Notes under the pieces: generated by a model
What the model was told of the DNA's origin: nothing
The model's input: only the letters and a program-made list of their open reading frames with translations
Database searches by the model: none
Shown here: positions 53,103-62,165 of the stretch, piece after piece
Layout of the letters: each line of letters begins with the position of its first letter
Position numbering within the stretch: position 1 is the first letter of the stretch
Position numbers and translations under genes: made by a program
Source: Undibacterium paludis
GTDB taxonomy: Bacteria > Pseudomonadota > Gammaproteobacteria > Burkholderiales > Burkholderiaceae_D
DNA length: 64,000 nt
Reading direction: 5' to 3'
Assembly: GCF_022568815.1 (NCBI RefSeq)
Contig: NZ_JAKZHX010000004.1
Span: 62,001 to 126,000 of the forward strand

Positions 53103-55868
53103 TCAAACCTGCTTTTGCAGCAGGTTAGTGCTGATCATTTTCTTCAGTTCTGGCACGCAAGAACCGCAATTCGTGCCACACTTCAATTTGCCCTGCAAGG
53201 CTGTCAGCACATCAGTAGGCATGCCATCCATCTCTGCGATCGCGGCATTGATTTCCGTATCGGCCACGTTCAGGCAACTACAGATGATCTTGCCCCTTGC
53301 TTTAAAGCCCTGCGGCGCTGTCGTCGTCGGCATCAGCAACAGGCGTCCCAACCTGGCGACAGGTTCCTGAGCCTGCAAAAAGTCCCTGAGCCAGCCTTCG
53401 GCAGAGACATCACCTGCCAGTGCTACCGCAGTCAGGGCGCCATCTCTGGCCAGGATATGTCTTGCCATGCCACGGCGCTTGTCGTCGTAACGCAAAACAT
53501 CCGACCCCTGTATGCCAAACAAATACTCGATTTTTTCCAGTACATCGGCAGCAACGGCCTCTTCATTGGCAGCACGAAAAATGACACCAGTCTTTTCCCG
53601 TCCAAAAGGTATGCATGATGCATAGGCAAACTCACGCATATAGGGGCGCAAGGCTGCCTGGATTGCAAAAGCCTCATCCGCATCAAGCCAGGCAAATACC
53701 ACGAAGCGCCATGGCAATTCTGCCTTGACGATCTTGACGGCAGCAGCCTTCAGCTCAGGCTGTTTGGAACTGGGATCTATCGCCGGTGAGGTCAGTGCAT
53801 TCACGCCATAGCTATGTTTGTCGGCATGGCCACGACCGGACACATACTCCTCCCCCCAGTGCATCGCAATAAAAACCTGTCCTGCCCTTTGCTCGTCGCT
53901 TTCAATAACCGGCAAGATCACCGTACCACGCCGGCTGCTGACATGGACCAGGTCACCTGCCTTCAGGAAGCGTCGTTGCATGTCGGTCGTTTCCATGCAA
54001 ATGCCAGGCTCAGGCACATGGGAAAATAATTGTGCCACGGTACCGCTGCGACTCATGCCATGCCACTGATCGCGCAGGCGGCCGGTATTCAGGCTGAATG
54101 GATAACGTGCATCCACACTATCCTTGGCTGCTTGATACACGGTATTGACGAAACGTGCGCGTCCATTGGCGGTCGGGAAAATGCCGTCTTCATACAAACG
54201 CTGCTTGCCGGTCACTGCTCCAGCCGGAAAAGGCCATTGTTGTGGCCCCTGTTGTTCCAGTATGGCATAGGACAGGCCGGTAATATCCAGATCACGCCCG
54301 CGGGTACTGTCGCGGTGTTCATTCCAGACTTGCTCATCACTTTCAAACTTGAAATTTACTGCAGGCTTACCTAGCAAAGGTGCTAATGCCTGACCGAACA
54401 GGCTGGCAATCTGCCAGTCATGCTTTGCATCGCCCGGCGCGGGGATCACTGGGCGCACGCGTGAAATACGTCGCTCGGAATTGGTCACCGTACCAGTCTT
54501 TTCAGCCCAGGTACTGGCGGGCAGCAAGATATCTGCATAAGGTACGGTGGCAGTACTGGCGTAGGCTTCCTGCACGATCACCAGTTCGGCTTTTTTCAGC
54601 GCTTCACGTATCAGGTTTTGCTCGGGCATGGACTGCGCGGGATTAGTGCAGACTATCCAGATGATCCTGATCTCGCCCTGCCTGACTGCTTCAAACATTT
54701 CCACCGCAGTCTTGCCGGGTGTGGCAGGTACCTCATCTACACCCCAGTACGCGGCAATCTCCGCACGATGCTCTGCATTACCCAGGTCACGGTGGCCAGA
54801 CATCAGATTGGCCATGCCACCGACTTCACGTCCGCCCATGGCGTTCGGTTGCCCGGTCAGAGAGAAAGGTCCGGCACCAGGCTTGCCTATCTGATGTGTC
54901 GCCAGGTGCAGGTTGATCAGGGCGGCATTTTTTGCCGTGCCCGAAGATGACTGGTTCAGGCCCTGGCAATACAGGGACAGGCTGGCGCGAGATTGACCAA
55001 ACCAGCGTGCCGCCTGTACCAGGTCCGCTTCCTTGATGCCACAAGTTCTTGCAACAAAAGCCGGCGTGTAATCACGTACGGTTTGCTTGAGCTCGGCAAA
55101 GCCCTCGGTATGTTCCTTGATGTAATCAGTGTCGATCAGATCTTCCCATAGACATAAATGCAGCATGCCGTTGAACAAGGCCACATCAGTACCAGGCAGG
55201 ATAGGCAGGAACAAATCGGCTTCGCGCGCAGTGTCGGTACGGCGTGGGTCAGCAACGATCACTTTCAGTGCCGGATTTTTTTCCCTGGCGTGTTCAAGGC
55301 GGCGATACAGGATGGGGTGTGCATAGGCGGTATTCGACCCGGCAATAAAAATCACCTCAGCCAGATCGATGTCCTCATAACAGGCCGGTGGCGCATCAGC
55401 TCCCAGGGTTTGCTTGTACCCGGCTACTGCACTCGACATGCACAGACGTGAATTGCTGTCGATATTATTCGTGCCGATCAGACCCTTGGCGATTTTATTG
55501 AAGACGTAATAGTCTTCTGTCAGCAGTTGGCCGGAGATATAAAAAGCCACACTGTCGGGGCCGTGTTTCTTGATGGTGTCTGCAAATCTGTCGGCCATGC
55601 TGGCAATGACCGTATCCCAGTCACTGCGCCGACGCGCCTGATCCCGCCCCGCAGATGGCTCACGCATTTCGGGATAAAGTGCTCTCACCTGCTGCTGTAT
55701 TTTTGCATCGGCCGACAGATGCAAGGTGCTGCCTTTGCTGCACAGGCGGCCAAAATTGGCAGGATGATCAGCATCACCACGCACGCCTACGATTTGCCCG
55801 CCTTCGCTCTCTATCACTACACCGCAACCAACGCCGCAATAACAACAGGTAGATTTGGTTTCAGTCAT
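53103..55868 (-). CDS. nasA: Assimilatory nitrate reductase catalytic subunit
   Basis: The 921-residue cytosolic molybdenum enzyme reduces nitrate to nitrite. A [4Fe-4S] motif at the N-terminus uses Cys8, Cys11, Cys15 and Cys43. Bis-MGD-binding segments follow (FYISGQLLTEDYY, SNTAYAHPILYRRLE, and the C-terminal NTGRLRDQWHGMSRSG). The last 60 residues add a BFD-like [2Fe-2S] domain (CSCLNVADTEINAAI, then CGTNCGSC) that receives electrons. This arrangement is typical of proteobacterial NasA. It is downstream of nirB-nirD on the same strand, 66 bases after nirD. Confidence 0.96.
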   Translation of the reverse strand: MTETKSTCCYCGVGCGVVIESEGGQIVGVRGDADHPANFGRLCSKGSTLHLSADAKIQQQVRALYPEMREPSAGRDQARRRSDWDTVIASMADRFADTIKKHGPDSVAFYISGQLLTEDYYVFNKIAKGLIGTNNIDSNSRLCMSSAVAGYKQTLGADAPPACYEDIDLAEVIFIAGSNTAYAHPILYRRLEHAREKNPALKVIVADPRRTDTAREADLFLPILPGTDVALFNGMLHLCLWEDLIDTDYIKEHTEGFAELKQTVRDYTPAFVARTCGIKEADLVQAARWFGQSRASLSLYCQGLNQSSSGTAKNAALINLHLATHQIGKPGAGPFSLTGQPNAMGGREVGGMANLMSGHRDLGNAEHRAEIAAYWGVDEVPATPGKTAVEMFEAVRQGEIRIIWIVCTNPAQSMPEQNLIREALKKAELVIVQEAYASTATVPYADILLPASTWAEKTGTVTNSERRISRVRPVIPAPGDAKHDWQIASLFGQALAPLLGKPAVNFKFESDEQVWNEHRDSTRGRDLDITGLSYAILEQQGPQQWPFPAGAVTGKQRLYEDGIFPTANGRARFVNTVYQAAKDSVDARYPFSLNTGRLRDQWHGMSRSGTVAQLFSHVPEPGICMETTDMQRRFLKAGDLVHVSSRRGTVILPVIESDEQRAGQVFIAMHWGEEYVSGRGHADKHSYGVNALTSPAIDPSSKQPELKAAAVKIVKAELPWRFVVFAWLDADEAFAIQAALRPYMREFAYASCIPFGREKTGVIFRAANEEAVAADVLEKIEYLFGIQGSDVLRYDDKRRGMARHILARDGALTAVALAGDVSAEGWLRDFLQAQEPVARLGRLLLMPTTTAPQGFKARGKIICSCLNVADTEINAAIAEMDGMPTDVLTALQGKLKCGTNCGSCVPELKKMISTNLLQKQV

Positions 55869-55934
55869 ACATGCCTTTTTAAGTGCGGGCCGCTTCGATC
55901 AAACGACAGCGCCCCGTCTTATTACGCTTCTGCT

Positions 55935-56279
55935 TTATGTCTCTACTGCCAGTGTCGCCAGTTCATTGGCATCCAGATAGACCTGATCGGCTTCCACTTT
56001 CAAACTGAATTTTTGTGTACACCCTTCATCCGGTGAAATCGCACAACCGGTTGGCAACTCTATATTCCAGTTATGCAGGGGGCATGCCACTCTTTCACCA
56101 AAGACGATGCCTTGTGACAGGGGACCTCCTTTGTGCGGGCATTTATCCAGCAGTGCGAACACCTTGTTTTCCGTATTCCTGAAAATGGCGACGTCCGGTT
56201 TGGCAGCGCGCGCAACAACGCGCGCACCCAGCACAGGGATGTCTTCAACACGACAAATAACTTGCCATTCCTGACTCAT
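55935..56279 (-). CDS. nirD: Nitrite reductase small subunit (Rieske type)
   Basis: The 114-residue partner of NirB has the Rieske fold with both ligand pairs intact: CPHKGG and CPLHNW (CxH and CxxH). A [2Fe-2S] cluster should therefore be bound, unlike NirD proteins that have lost it. AGAGGAAAAAAC precedes the ATG. It lies 24 bases after nirB. Confidence 0.94.
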   Translation of the reverse strand: MSQEWQVICRVEDIPVLGARVVARAAKPDVAIFRNTENKVFALLDKCPHKGGPLSQGIVFGERVACPLHNWNIELPTGCAISPDEGCTQKFSLKVEADQVYLDANELATLAVET

Positions 56280-56303
56280 GTTTTTTCCTCTCAAAAAATG
56301 GCG

Positions 56304-58733
56304 TTATGCTGGCAAGCGTTCGAACTGACGCGTATCGACCTGGGCTTTTTCTGGTTCATGCCATGGGTCAGATTCACCCTCCAGCGCAAACAGCAGACGC
56401 TGATACAAGTCTTTACGGCGCTCATGGTCTTCCAGTATGATTTTCTTGACATACTCAAGGCCAACACGGGCCAGGTAATGCACAGTGCGTTCCAGGTACC
56501 AGCCTTCTTCGCGGTAGAGTTGCAGGAAGGCACCGGTATATTCCATGACTTCTTCATGGGTCTTCAACTTGACAAAGAATTGCGCAACCTCGGTTTTGAT
56601 ACCGCCATTGCCACCTACATACAATTCCCAGCCAGAATCAACACCAATGACACCGACGTCCTTGATGCCAGCCTCGGCACAATTGCGCGGGCACCCCGAG
56701 ACCGCCAGCTTGACCTTGTGCGGTGAGTACATGCGTGCGAGTTCGCGCTCCAGTTGCTGCCCCATCAGGGTAGAGTTTTGTGTACCGAAGCGGCACCATT
56801 CACTGCCCACGCAGGTTTTGACAGTGCGCAACCCCTTTGCATAGGCGAGGCCGGATGGCATGCCCAGGTCTTGCCACACGGCGCGCAAGTCTTCTTTCTT
56901 CACACCCAGCAAATCGATACGCTGACCACCGGTGACCTTGACAGTCGGTATCTTGAATTTATCAACGACGTCCGCAATCCGGCGTAATTCGCTGGCATTG
57001 GTTTCGCCGCCCCACATGCGCGGGATGACGGAATAAGTGCCATCCTTCTGGATATTCGCGTGTGAACGCTCGTTGATGAAACGTGATTGCGGATCATCCT
57101 TGGCTTCACGCGGCCATGTAGAAATCAGATAGTAATTGATCGCTGGGCGGCAGCTTGAACAACCATTGGGTGTACGCCATTCCATGAACTCCTGTACACC
57201 AGCTACGGTCAGCAGCTTGTTGGCCTTGATGGCATCGCGCACTTGCTGATGGCTGTGATCTGTACAAGAGCACATGGGCTTGACTTTCGACGCCGTCGAA
57301 TAATCACCGCCAGCAGTGAACATGATAATCTGCTCCACCAGACCGGTACAGGAACCACAGGAAGCTGAAGCCTTGGTATGCTTGCGTACATCATCAAGCG
57401 TGAACAGACCTTTTTCCTTGATGGCTTTGACGATAGTGCCTTTGCAAACACCGTTACAGCCGCAGACCTCGGCTTCGTCCGGCATGGCGGCGGCCTTGGT
57501 ATGGCCTTCATGACCAACGTCACCAGTATTGGATTCGCCAAACATCAATGAATCACGAATCTCGGCAATGTTCTTGCCTTCACGCAGCAGTTTAAAATAC
57601 CAGCTACCGTCGACCGTATCACCATACAGACAGGCACCGATCAGCTTGTCATCCTTGACTACCAGCTTCTTGTAAACACCACCTATAGGGTCAGACAGGA
57701 TGATTTCTTCCGTGTCTTTCCCTCCCATGAATTCACCAGCAGAAAACAGGTCTATGCCCGTCACTTTGAGTTTGGTGGAAGTGACCGACCCCTGATAACG
57801 GCCTATGCCAAAATTGGCCAGATGGTTGGCACAAACCTTGGCCATCTCAAACAGTGGCGCAACCAGACCATATACCGTGCCGCGGTGATTAACGCATTCG
57901 CCAACAGAATAAATGCGCGGGTCATAAGTCTGCATGGTGTCATTGACGATGATGCCACGGTTGCAGTACAGACCGGCAGATTCTGCCAGCGCCGTATTCG
58001 GTCGTATGCCAACTGCCATGACGATCAGTTGCGCAGGGATTTCCAGGCCATCGGTGAAACGTATGGCTTTTACATGGCCTTTGTCATCACCTATGATGGC
58101 TTCGGTATTTTTTTCCAGTAAAAAATTCAGGCCCCGGTCTTCCAGCGATTTTTGCAGCATTTTGCCGGCAACAGGATCAAGCTGGCGCTCCATCAGCCAG
58201 CCTGGCAGATGTACGACAGACACACTCATCCCACGCATCTTCAAACCATTGGCCGCTTCCAGTCCCAACAGGCCGCCACCGATGACAACAGCATGCGTAT
58301 GCTTTTCTGCTGCCTCTATCATGGTGTTGGTGTCATAGATATCGCGATAGGCAATCACACCTTGCAGGTCTTTGCCTGGTACCGGCAGCATGAAAGGCGT
58401 GGACCCGGTTGCCAGCAACAGGCGATCATATTCGGTTTGCGTGCCATCTTCGGCGATCACCTGACGACGTGCCCGGTCTATCTTGACGATTTTTTTGCCA
58501 AGGTGCAGGGTGATATTGTTCTCCTCATACCAGTCCACATCATTGAGCATGATGTCCTTGATGGTTTGCTCGCCAGCCAATACCGGTGATAGCAGAATAC
58601 GGTTGTAATTGGCATAAGGTTCTGCACCAAATACGGTAATGTCATACAGGTCGGGGGCGATCTTGATCAATTCCTCCAGGGTACGCACACCTGCCATACC
58701 ATTCCCTACCATCACTAGCTTGAGTTTCTTCAT
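56304..58733 (-). CDS. nirB: NAD(P)H nitrite reductase large subunit
   Basis: The 809-residue cytosolic enzyme reduces nitrite to ammonium with six electrons. In order it has FAD/NADH domains (VMVGNGMAGVRTLEEL at the start; VVIGGGLLGLEAANGL), a BFD-like cluster domain (CGCNGVCKGTI ... CGSCTGLV), a ferredoxin-like repeat, and the sirohaem-[4Fe-4S] domain (TCVGSEWCRFG and SGCPRNCAEAG). All cluster cysteines appear present. AGGAG precedes the ATG. It is the first gene of nirB-nirD-nasA, behind a sigma-54-type promoter. Confidence 0.96.
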   Translation of the reverse strand: MKKLKLVMVGNGMAGVRTLEELIKIAPDLYDITVFGAEPYANYNRILLSPVLAGEQTIKDIMLNDVDWYEENNITLHLGKKIVKIDRARRQVIAEDGTQTEYDRLLLATGSTPFMLPVPGKDLQGVIAYRDIYDTNTMIEAAEKHTHAVVIGGGLLGLEAANGLKMRGMSVSVVHLPGWLMERQLDPVAGKMLQKSLEDRGLNFLLEKNTEAIIGDDKGHVKAIRFTDGLEIPAQLIVMAVGIRPNTALAESAGLYCNRGIIVNDTMQTYDPRIYSVGECVNHRGTVYGLVAPLFEMAKVCANHLANFGIGRYQGSVTSTKLKVTGIDLFSAGEFMGGKDTEEIILSDPIGGVYKKLVVKDDKLIGACLYGDTVDGSWYFKLLREGKNIAEIRDSLMFGESNTGDVGHEGHTKAAAMPDEAEVCGCNGVCKGTIVKAIKEKGLFTLDDVRKHTKASASCGSCTGLVEQIIMFTAGGDYSTASKVKPMCSCTDHSHQQVRDAIKANKLLTVAGVQEFMEWRTPNGCSSCRPAINYYLISTWPREAKDDPQSRFINERSHANIQKDGTYSVIPRMWGGETNASELRRIADVVDKFKIPTVKVTGGQRIDLLGVKKEDLRAVWQDLGMPSGLAYAKGLRTVKTCVGSEWCRFGTQNSTLMGQQLERELARMYSPHKVKLAVSGCPRNCAEAGIKDVGVIGVDSGWELYVGGNGGIKTEVAQFFVKLKTHEEVMEYTGAFLQLYREEGWYLERTVHYLARVGLEYVKKIILEDHERRKDLYQRLLFALEGESDPWHEPEKAQVDTRQFERLPA

Positions 58734-58765
58734 GACTGCTCCTTTGCTTGTCTCCCCAGACTCTA

Positions 58766-58781
58766 AGCAAGAGCAATGCCA
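58766..58781 (-). promoter_or_regulatory. Sigma-54-type promoter of nirB
   Basis: On the minus strand TGGCATTGCTCTTGCT matches the -24/-12 pattern TGGCACG-N4-TTGCW at all but two positions. GG and GC have the required spacing. The expected start is near 58755, about 22 bases before the nirB ATG. Confidence 0.6.
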
Positions 58782-58842
58782 GTTCACTGAAGCAAGTCCG
58801 TATTCACCATCTTAAACATATTGCGCACCACAACTGGCACTG

Positions 58843-58858
58843 GCGCATACGATTGCGC
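58843..58858. promoter_or_regulatory. Dyad upstream of the nirB promoter
   Basis: GCGCA-TACGAT-TGCGC is 90-100 bases upstream of the predicted nirB start, a usual distance for an enhancer bound by a sigma-54 activator such as NtrC. It does not match the classical NtrC spacing exactly. Confidence 0.4.
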
Positions 58859-58958
58859 ACTATAAAAGCCATGCCTGCAAATTCATCACACGAAAATAGA
58901 GCGCATATCAGGAAAGCAGCAGACAAATTAATAGAAGCCAAATAAAACTCAGCCAAAG

Positions 58959-58973
58959 TGGTGCAATGCACCA
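58959..58973. promoter_or_regulatory. Perfect dyad upstream of the nitrate transporter promoter
   Basis: TGGTGCA-A-TGCACCA is a perfect inverted repeat made of the NtrC-type half-site GCACC, but with the half-sites facing outward and closer than in enteric NtrC sites. It lies 105-120 bases upstream of the predicted transporter start. Confidence 0.45.
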
Positions 58974-59054
58974 TTTAATTTATTCAATGCACGATTATCG
59001 CGCACGAACTTGATCAAATTATTCATCTTGATGGCCAATACTTGCACAATTTGG

Positions 59055-59070
59055 TGGCACGACACTTGCA
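59055..59070 (+). promoter_or_regulatory. Perfect-consensus sigma-54 promoter of the nitrate transporter
   Basis: TGGCACG-ACAC-TTGCA matches the sigma-54 consensus TGGCACG-N4-TTGCW at every position. Transcription should start near 59081, leaving a leader of about 20 bases with AGGAG before the ATG at 59102. Confidence 0.82.
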
Positions 59071-59101
59071 AGTGGCATGCTCAACCACCATAGGAGTCAT
59101 C

Positions 59102-60316
59102 ATGCAAAAAACATCATTCTGGAAAGCTGGACATACGCCCACCCTGCTGGCGGCTTTCTTTTATTTTGACCTGAGTTTCATGGTCTGGGTCTTGTTAGGG
59201 CCACTCGCCATACAGATATCCAAAGACCTGGGCCTGACCGCCGCGCAAAAAGGCCTGGTGGTCGCCACGCCGCTATTGGCGGGCGCACTGTTACGTATTG
59301 TCATGGGGGTACTGGTCGATCACCTGAAACCCAAGAAAGCCGGTCTGATAGGTCAGCTCGTGGTACTGGCTGGCTTATGCTGGGCCTGGCTCGGCAACCT
59401 GCACAGTTATGAGCAATTGCTCTTTCTTGGCGTCATACTTGGGGTGGCCGGTTCTGCATTTGCAGTCGCCCTGCCGCTGGCGTCACGCTGGTATCCACCC
59501 GAACACCAGGGTACTGCCCTGGGCATAGCCGGTGCCGGTAATTCCGGTACCGCATTCGCCGCCCTGTTTGCACCGGCACTGGCAATCGCCTTTGGCTGGC
59601 AAAATGTGTTCGGCCTGGCACTGATACCCTTGATCGTGGCACTCAGTGTATACCTGATCTTTGCCAAGGATGCCCCTGGTTCGGCACCGAGCAAGTCACT
59701 GGCTGAATATCTGGCAGTGTTGAAGGACAAGGACGCCTGGTGGTTCATGTTCTTTTATAGCGTCACCTTTGGAGGCTTCTCGGGCCTCGCCTCTTCACTG
59801 ACTATCTATTTCAATACTCAATACGGTCTGAATCCAGTAACAGCCGGTTACTTCACAGCAGCCTGCGTATTTGCCGGCTCTCTGGTGCGCCCGCTTGGTG
59901 GCCGCGTGGCCGACCGTATCGGTGGTATCAAGACTTTGTCGGTGATGTACAGCATTGCCGCTGCCTTTCTGTTCATTGCGGCAACCGGCCTGCAGTCTGC
60001 CGCCGGCGCAGTGGTGGTGTTTGTCTTTGCCATGCTGGCCCTGGGTACGGGTAATGGTGCCGTATTTCAATTGGTGCCGCAACGCTTCCGTAAGGAAATG
60101 GGTGTGATGACCGGTCTGGTCGGCATGGCTGGTGGCATCGGTGGTTTTTACCTGGCAGCCAGCATGGGGTACTCACGCCAGATCACCGGCAGCTATCAAC
60201 TCGGCCTGTCGATTTTCGCCAGCCTGGCCATCATCGCGCTGATAGGTTTATCATTGGTCAAGAAACGCTGGCGCACCACCTGGGGTTCGGCAGCCATGAC
60301 TACGGCAAAAATTTAA
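59102..60316 (+). CDS. Nitrate/nitrite transporter of the major facilitator superfamily (NarK/NasA type)
   Basis: The 404-residue inner-membrane protein has about 12 helices. The NarK-family signatures are present: GIAGAGNSGTAFAAL in the first half, and LGTGNGAVFQLVPQRF with GLVGMAGGIGGFYL in the second. FFYFDLSFMVWVLLGP at the start also fits. It would import nitrate for NasA. The start at 59102 has AGGAGTCATC. The kinase/phosphatase follows after 20 bases. Confidence 0.95.
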   Translation: MQKTSFWKAGHTPTLLAAFFYFDLSFMVWVLLGPLAIQISKDLGLTAAQKGLVVATPLLAGALLRIVMGVLVDHLKPKKAGLIGQLVVLAGLCWAWLGNLHSYEQLLFLGVILGVAGSAFAVALPLASRWYPPEHQGTALGIAGAGNSGTAFAALFAPALAIAFGWQNVFGLALIPLIVALSVYLIFAKDAPGSAPSKSLAEYLAVLKDKDAWWFMFFYSVTFGGFSGLASSLTIYFNTQYGLNPVTAGYFTAACVFAGSLVRPLGGRVADRIGGIKTLSVMYSIAAAFLFIAATGLQSAAGAVVVFVFAMLALGTGNGAVFQLVPQRFRKEMGVMTGLVGMAGGIGGFYLAASMGYSRQITGSYQLGLSIFASLAIIALIGLSLVKKRWRTTWGSAAMTTAKI

Positions 60317-60336
60317 CCGCTTAACCGGTATATCGC

Positions 60337-62046
60337 ATGCCCCTGATCGTCAACACCGGCCACCATAGCGTTACCGGCATACGTCCGCGCAATGAAGACT
60401 TTGTCGGCATGGTCACGCCAGGTGAGCCCGAGTTGTCGTGCAAGGGCATGGTGCTGGCAGTAGCAGATGGGGTGTCAGGTAATGAAGGCGGACGTGAAGC
60501 AGCAGAATATGTGGTGCGCGGCCTGCTGACCGATTATTACGCCACACCTGACACCTGGGAGGTGACAACCGCACTGGACAAAGTGCTGGTCGCCATGAAC
60601 AGTTGGGTACAGCAGCAAGGTTCGGTAAGGCGCGAACTGGCAGGCATGGCAACAACCCTGACCGGTCTGGTCTTGCGCGGCCGCATGTATTACAGCGCCC
60701 ACGTCGGTGACAGCCGCTGCTATCTGTACCGTAACGGCAGTTTGCAAAAACTGACCCAGGACCATGTCTGGGACCGGCCGGAAATGCAACATGTACTGAC
60801 ACGTGCAGTTGGCCTCGACAGCCACCTGGTGATTGATCACGGCATGGGTGAATTGCGCAGCAATGATGTATTCTTGCTGGCCAGCGACGGCATCTGGGCC
60901 ACCATCACCGAATATGAGCTGACTGATTACCTCAAACAGGTCAGCAACGGCAGTCTGGATAGTGAAACCGCCTGTCAGTCCCTGTGTGCGGCAGCCCTGC
61001 AAGCAGGTTCACAAGACAACTGCAGCGCCGTCATTGCCCGCGTCGACAGTTTGCCAGAAGGCGAACTGCGCGACGCCATCACCACTTTGCACGGTCTGCC
61101 TGTGCCGCCACGATTAAAGGCTGGCCAGACCATCGATGCGTATGTTGTCGAAGAAGTCATGCACACATCACAGAGCACCATCCTGTATCGTGTCACTGAC
61201 CCTGTCCATCACCGGCAACTGGTGCTGAAGACTCTCCATCCCGACAAAGGGGACGATGCGCAGGAGCGATCCGCATTCGCCCACGAAGCCTGGCTGGCCA
61301 AGCGCGTGGTTGCACGCTTTTTCCCGCAAGTGATCACACCTGATCAGCATAACTATCTTTATTATCTATCGACCTGGCATGCCGGCGCCTCGCTGCAAAA
61401 GCGGCTGGAAGCTGGCCAGCATTTCACCATACCCGAAGCAGTCGCCCATGGCGGCAAACTGGTACGCGCAGTCGGCGCCCTGCACAGGCGCAGTATCCTG
61501 CACAGGGATATCAAACCCGATAATGTTCATCTTGGGGATGACGATGAAATCCGTATCCTTGATCTTGGTGTTGCCCAGTCCGGTTTCGACAGCAAGGACA
61601 GCCAGGCAGTGAACCACAGCATGGCAGGTACACCTTCATTTCTGGCGCCCGAGCAATTCACCGGCGCCGCCCCCTCCAGGGCAACCGATATCTATGCCAC
61701 CGGTGTGACACTATACTACCTGCTGACCCGTCATTATCCCTATGGCGAAGTGGAACCCTTCCAGCGCCCCAGGTTCGCAGAACCGGTGCCCCCCAGCCGT
61801 TATCGCCCGGATCTGCCGCACTGGCTGGAAAACGTCTTGCTCAAAGCCGTGGCCCGTGAGCAGGAAGATCGCTTTGAAACAGCAGAAGAGTTTTTGCTGG
61901 CGCTCGAACGCGGGGCTGCCCATCCCTTGCCCACTCCGCAAGCCAAGCCACTGGCGGCGCGTGATCCACTGGCCACCTGGCGCATGCTGGCCGTCGCCTC
62001 CATCGTGATCAATCTCTTGCTGGTCTATATACTCTTCGCCCGCTGA
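60337..62046 (+). CDS. Bifunctional Ser/Thr protein phosphatase-kinase, membrane anchored
   Basis: The 569-residue protein has a PP2C phosphatase domain (about 1-240; VADGVSGNEGGREAAEY, HVGDSRCYLYR and SQDNCSAVIARV with metal-binding Asp residues). A protein kinase domain follows (about 265-525; HRDIKPDN at 389-396, DLGVAQ at 409 with DLG instead of DFG, and APEQF). A single C-terminal helix ends it. Both activities look intact. Genes of this type sit beside nitrate transporters in many Proteobacteria, suggesting control of nitrate uptake or reduction. It is probably cotranscribed with the transporter from the sigma-54 promoter. Confidence 0.93.
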   Translation: MPLIVNTGHHSVTGIRPRNEDFVGMVTPGEPELSCKGMVLAVADGVSGNEGGREAAEYVVRGLLTDYYATPDTWEVTTALDKVLVAMNSWVQQQGSVRRELAGMATTLTGLVLRGRMYYSAHVGDSRCYLYRNGSLQKLTQDHVWDRPEMQHVLTRAVGLDSHLVIDHGMGELRSNDVFLLASDGIWATITEYELTDYLKQVSNGSLDSETACQSLCAAALQAGSQDNCSAVIARVDSLPEGELRDAITTLHGLPVPPRLKAGQTIDAYVVEEVMHTSQSTILYRVTDPVHHRQLVLKTLHPDKGDDAQERSAFAHEAWLAKRVVARFFPQVITPDQHNYLYYLSTWHAGASLQKRLEAGQHFTIPEAVAHGGKLVRAVGALHRRSILHRDIKPDNVHLGDDDEIRILDLGVAQSGFDSKDSQAVNHSMAGTPSFLAPEQFTGAAPSRATDIYATGVTLYYLLTRHYPYGEVEPFQRPRFAEPVPPSRYRPDLPHWLENVLLKAVAREQEDRFETAEEFLLALERGAAHPLPTPQAKPLAARDPLATWRMLAVASIVINLLLVYILFAR

Positions 62047-62059
62047 TCCCCCTTCACCA

Positions 62060-62080
62060 CCTGCTGACGCAGGCTTTCTT
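62060..62080 (+). terminator. Short hairpin after the kinase/phosphatase gene
   Basis: CCTGC-TGAC-GCAGG followed by CTTTCTTT, 14 bases past the stop. A weak terminator. Confidence 0.4.
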
Positions 62081-62165
62081 TACCTGTCTGACACAATAGT
62101 ATTGCCCTTGCTGTTAATAGTGCATTAACATAAGGTGCGCCTATACTGACCATGTAAATTGATAT

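Noticed and set aside
58959-58973. Calling the dyad a confirmed NtrC site
   Set aside because: The half-sites face outward with a one-base centre, unlike the standard NtrC site, so only a candidate enhancer is claimed.
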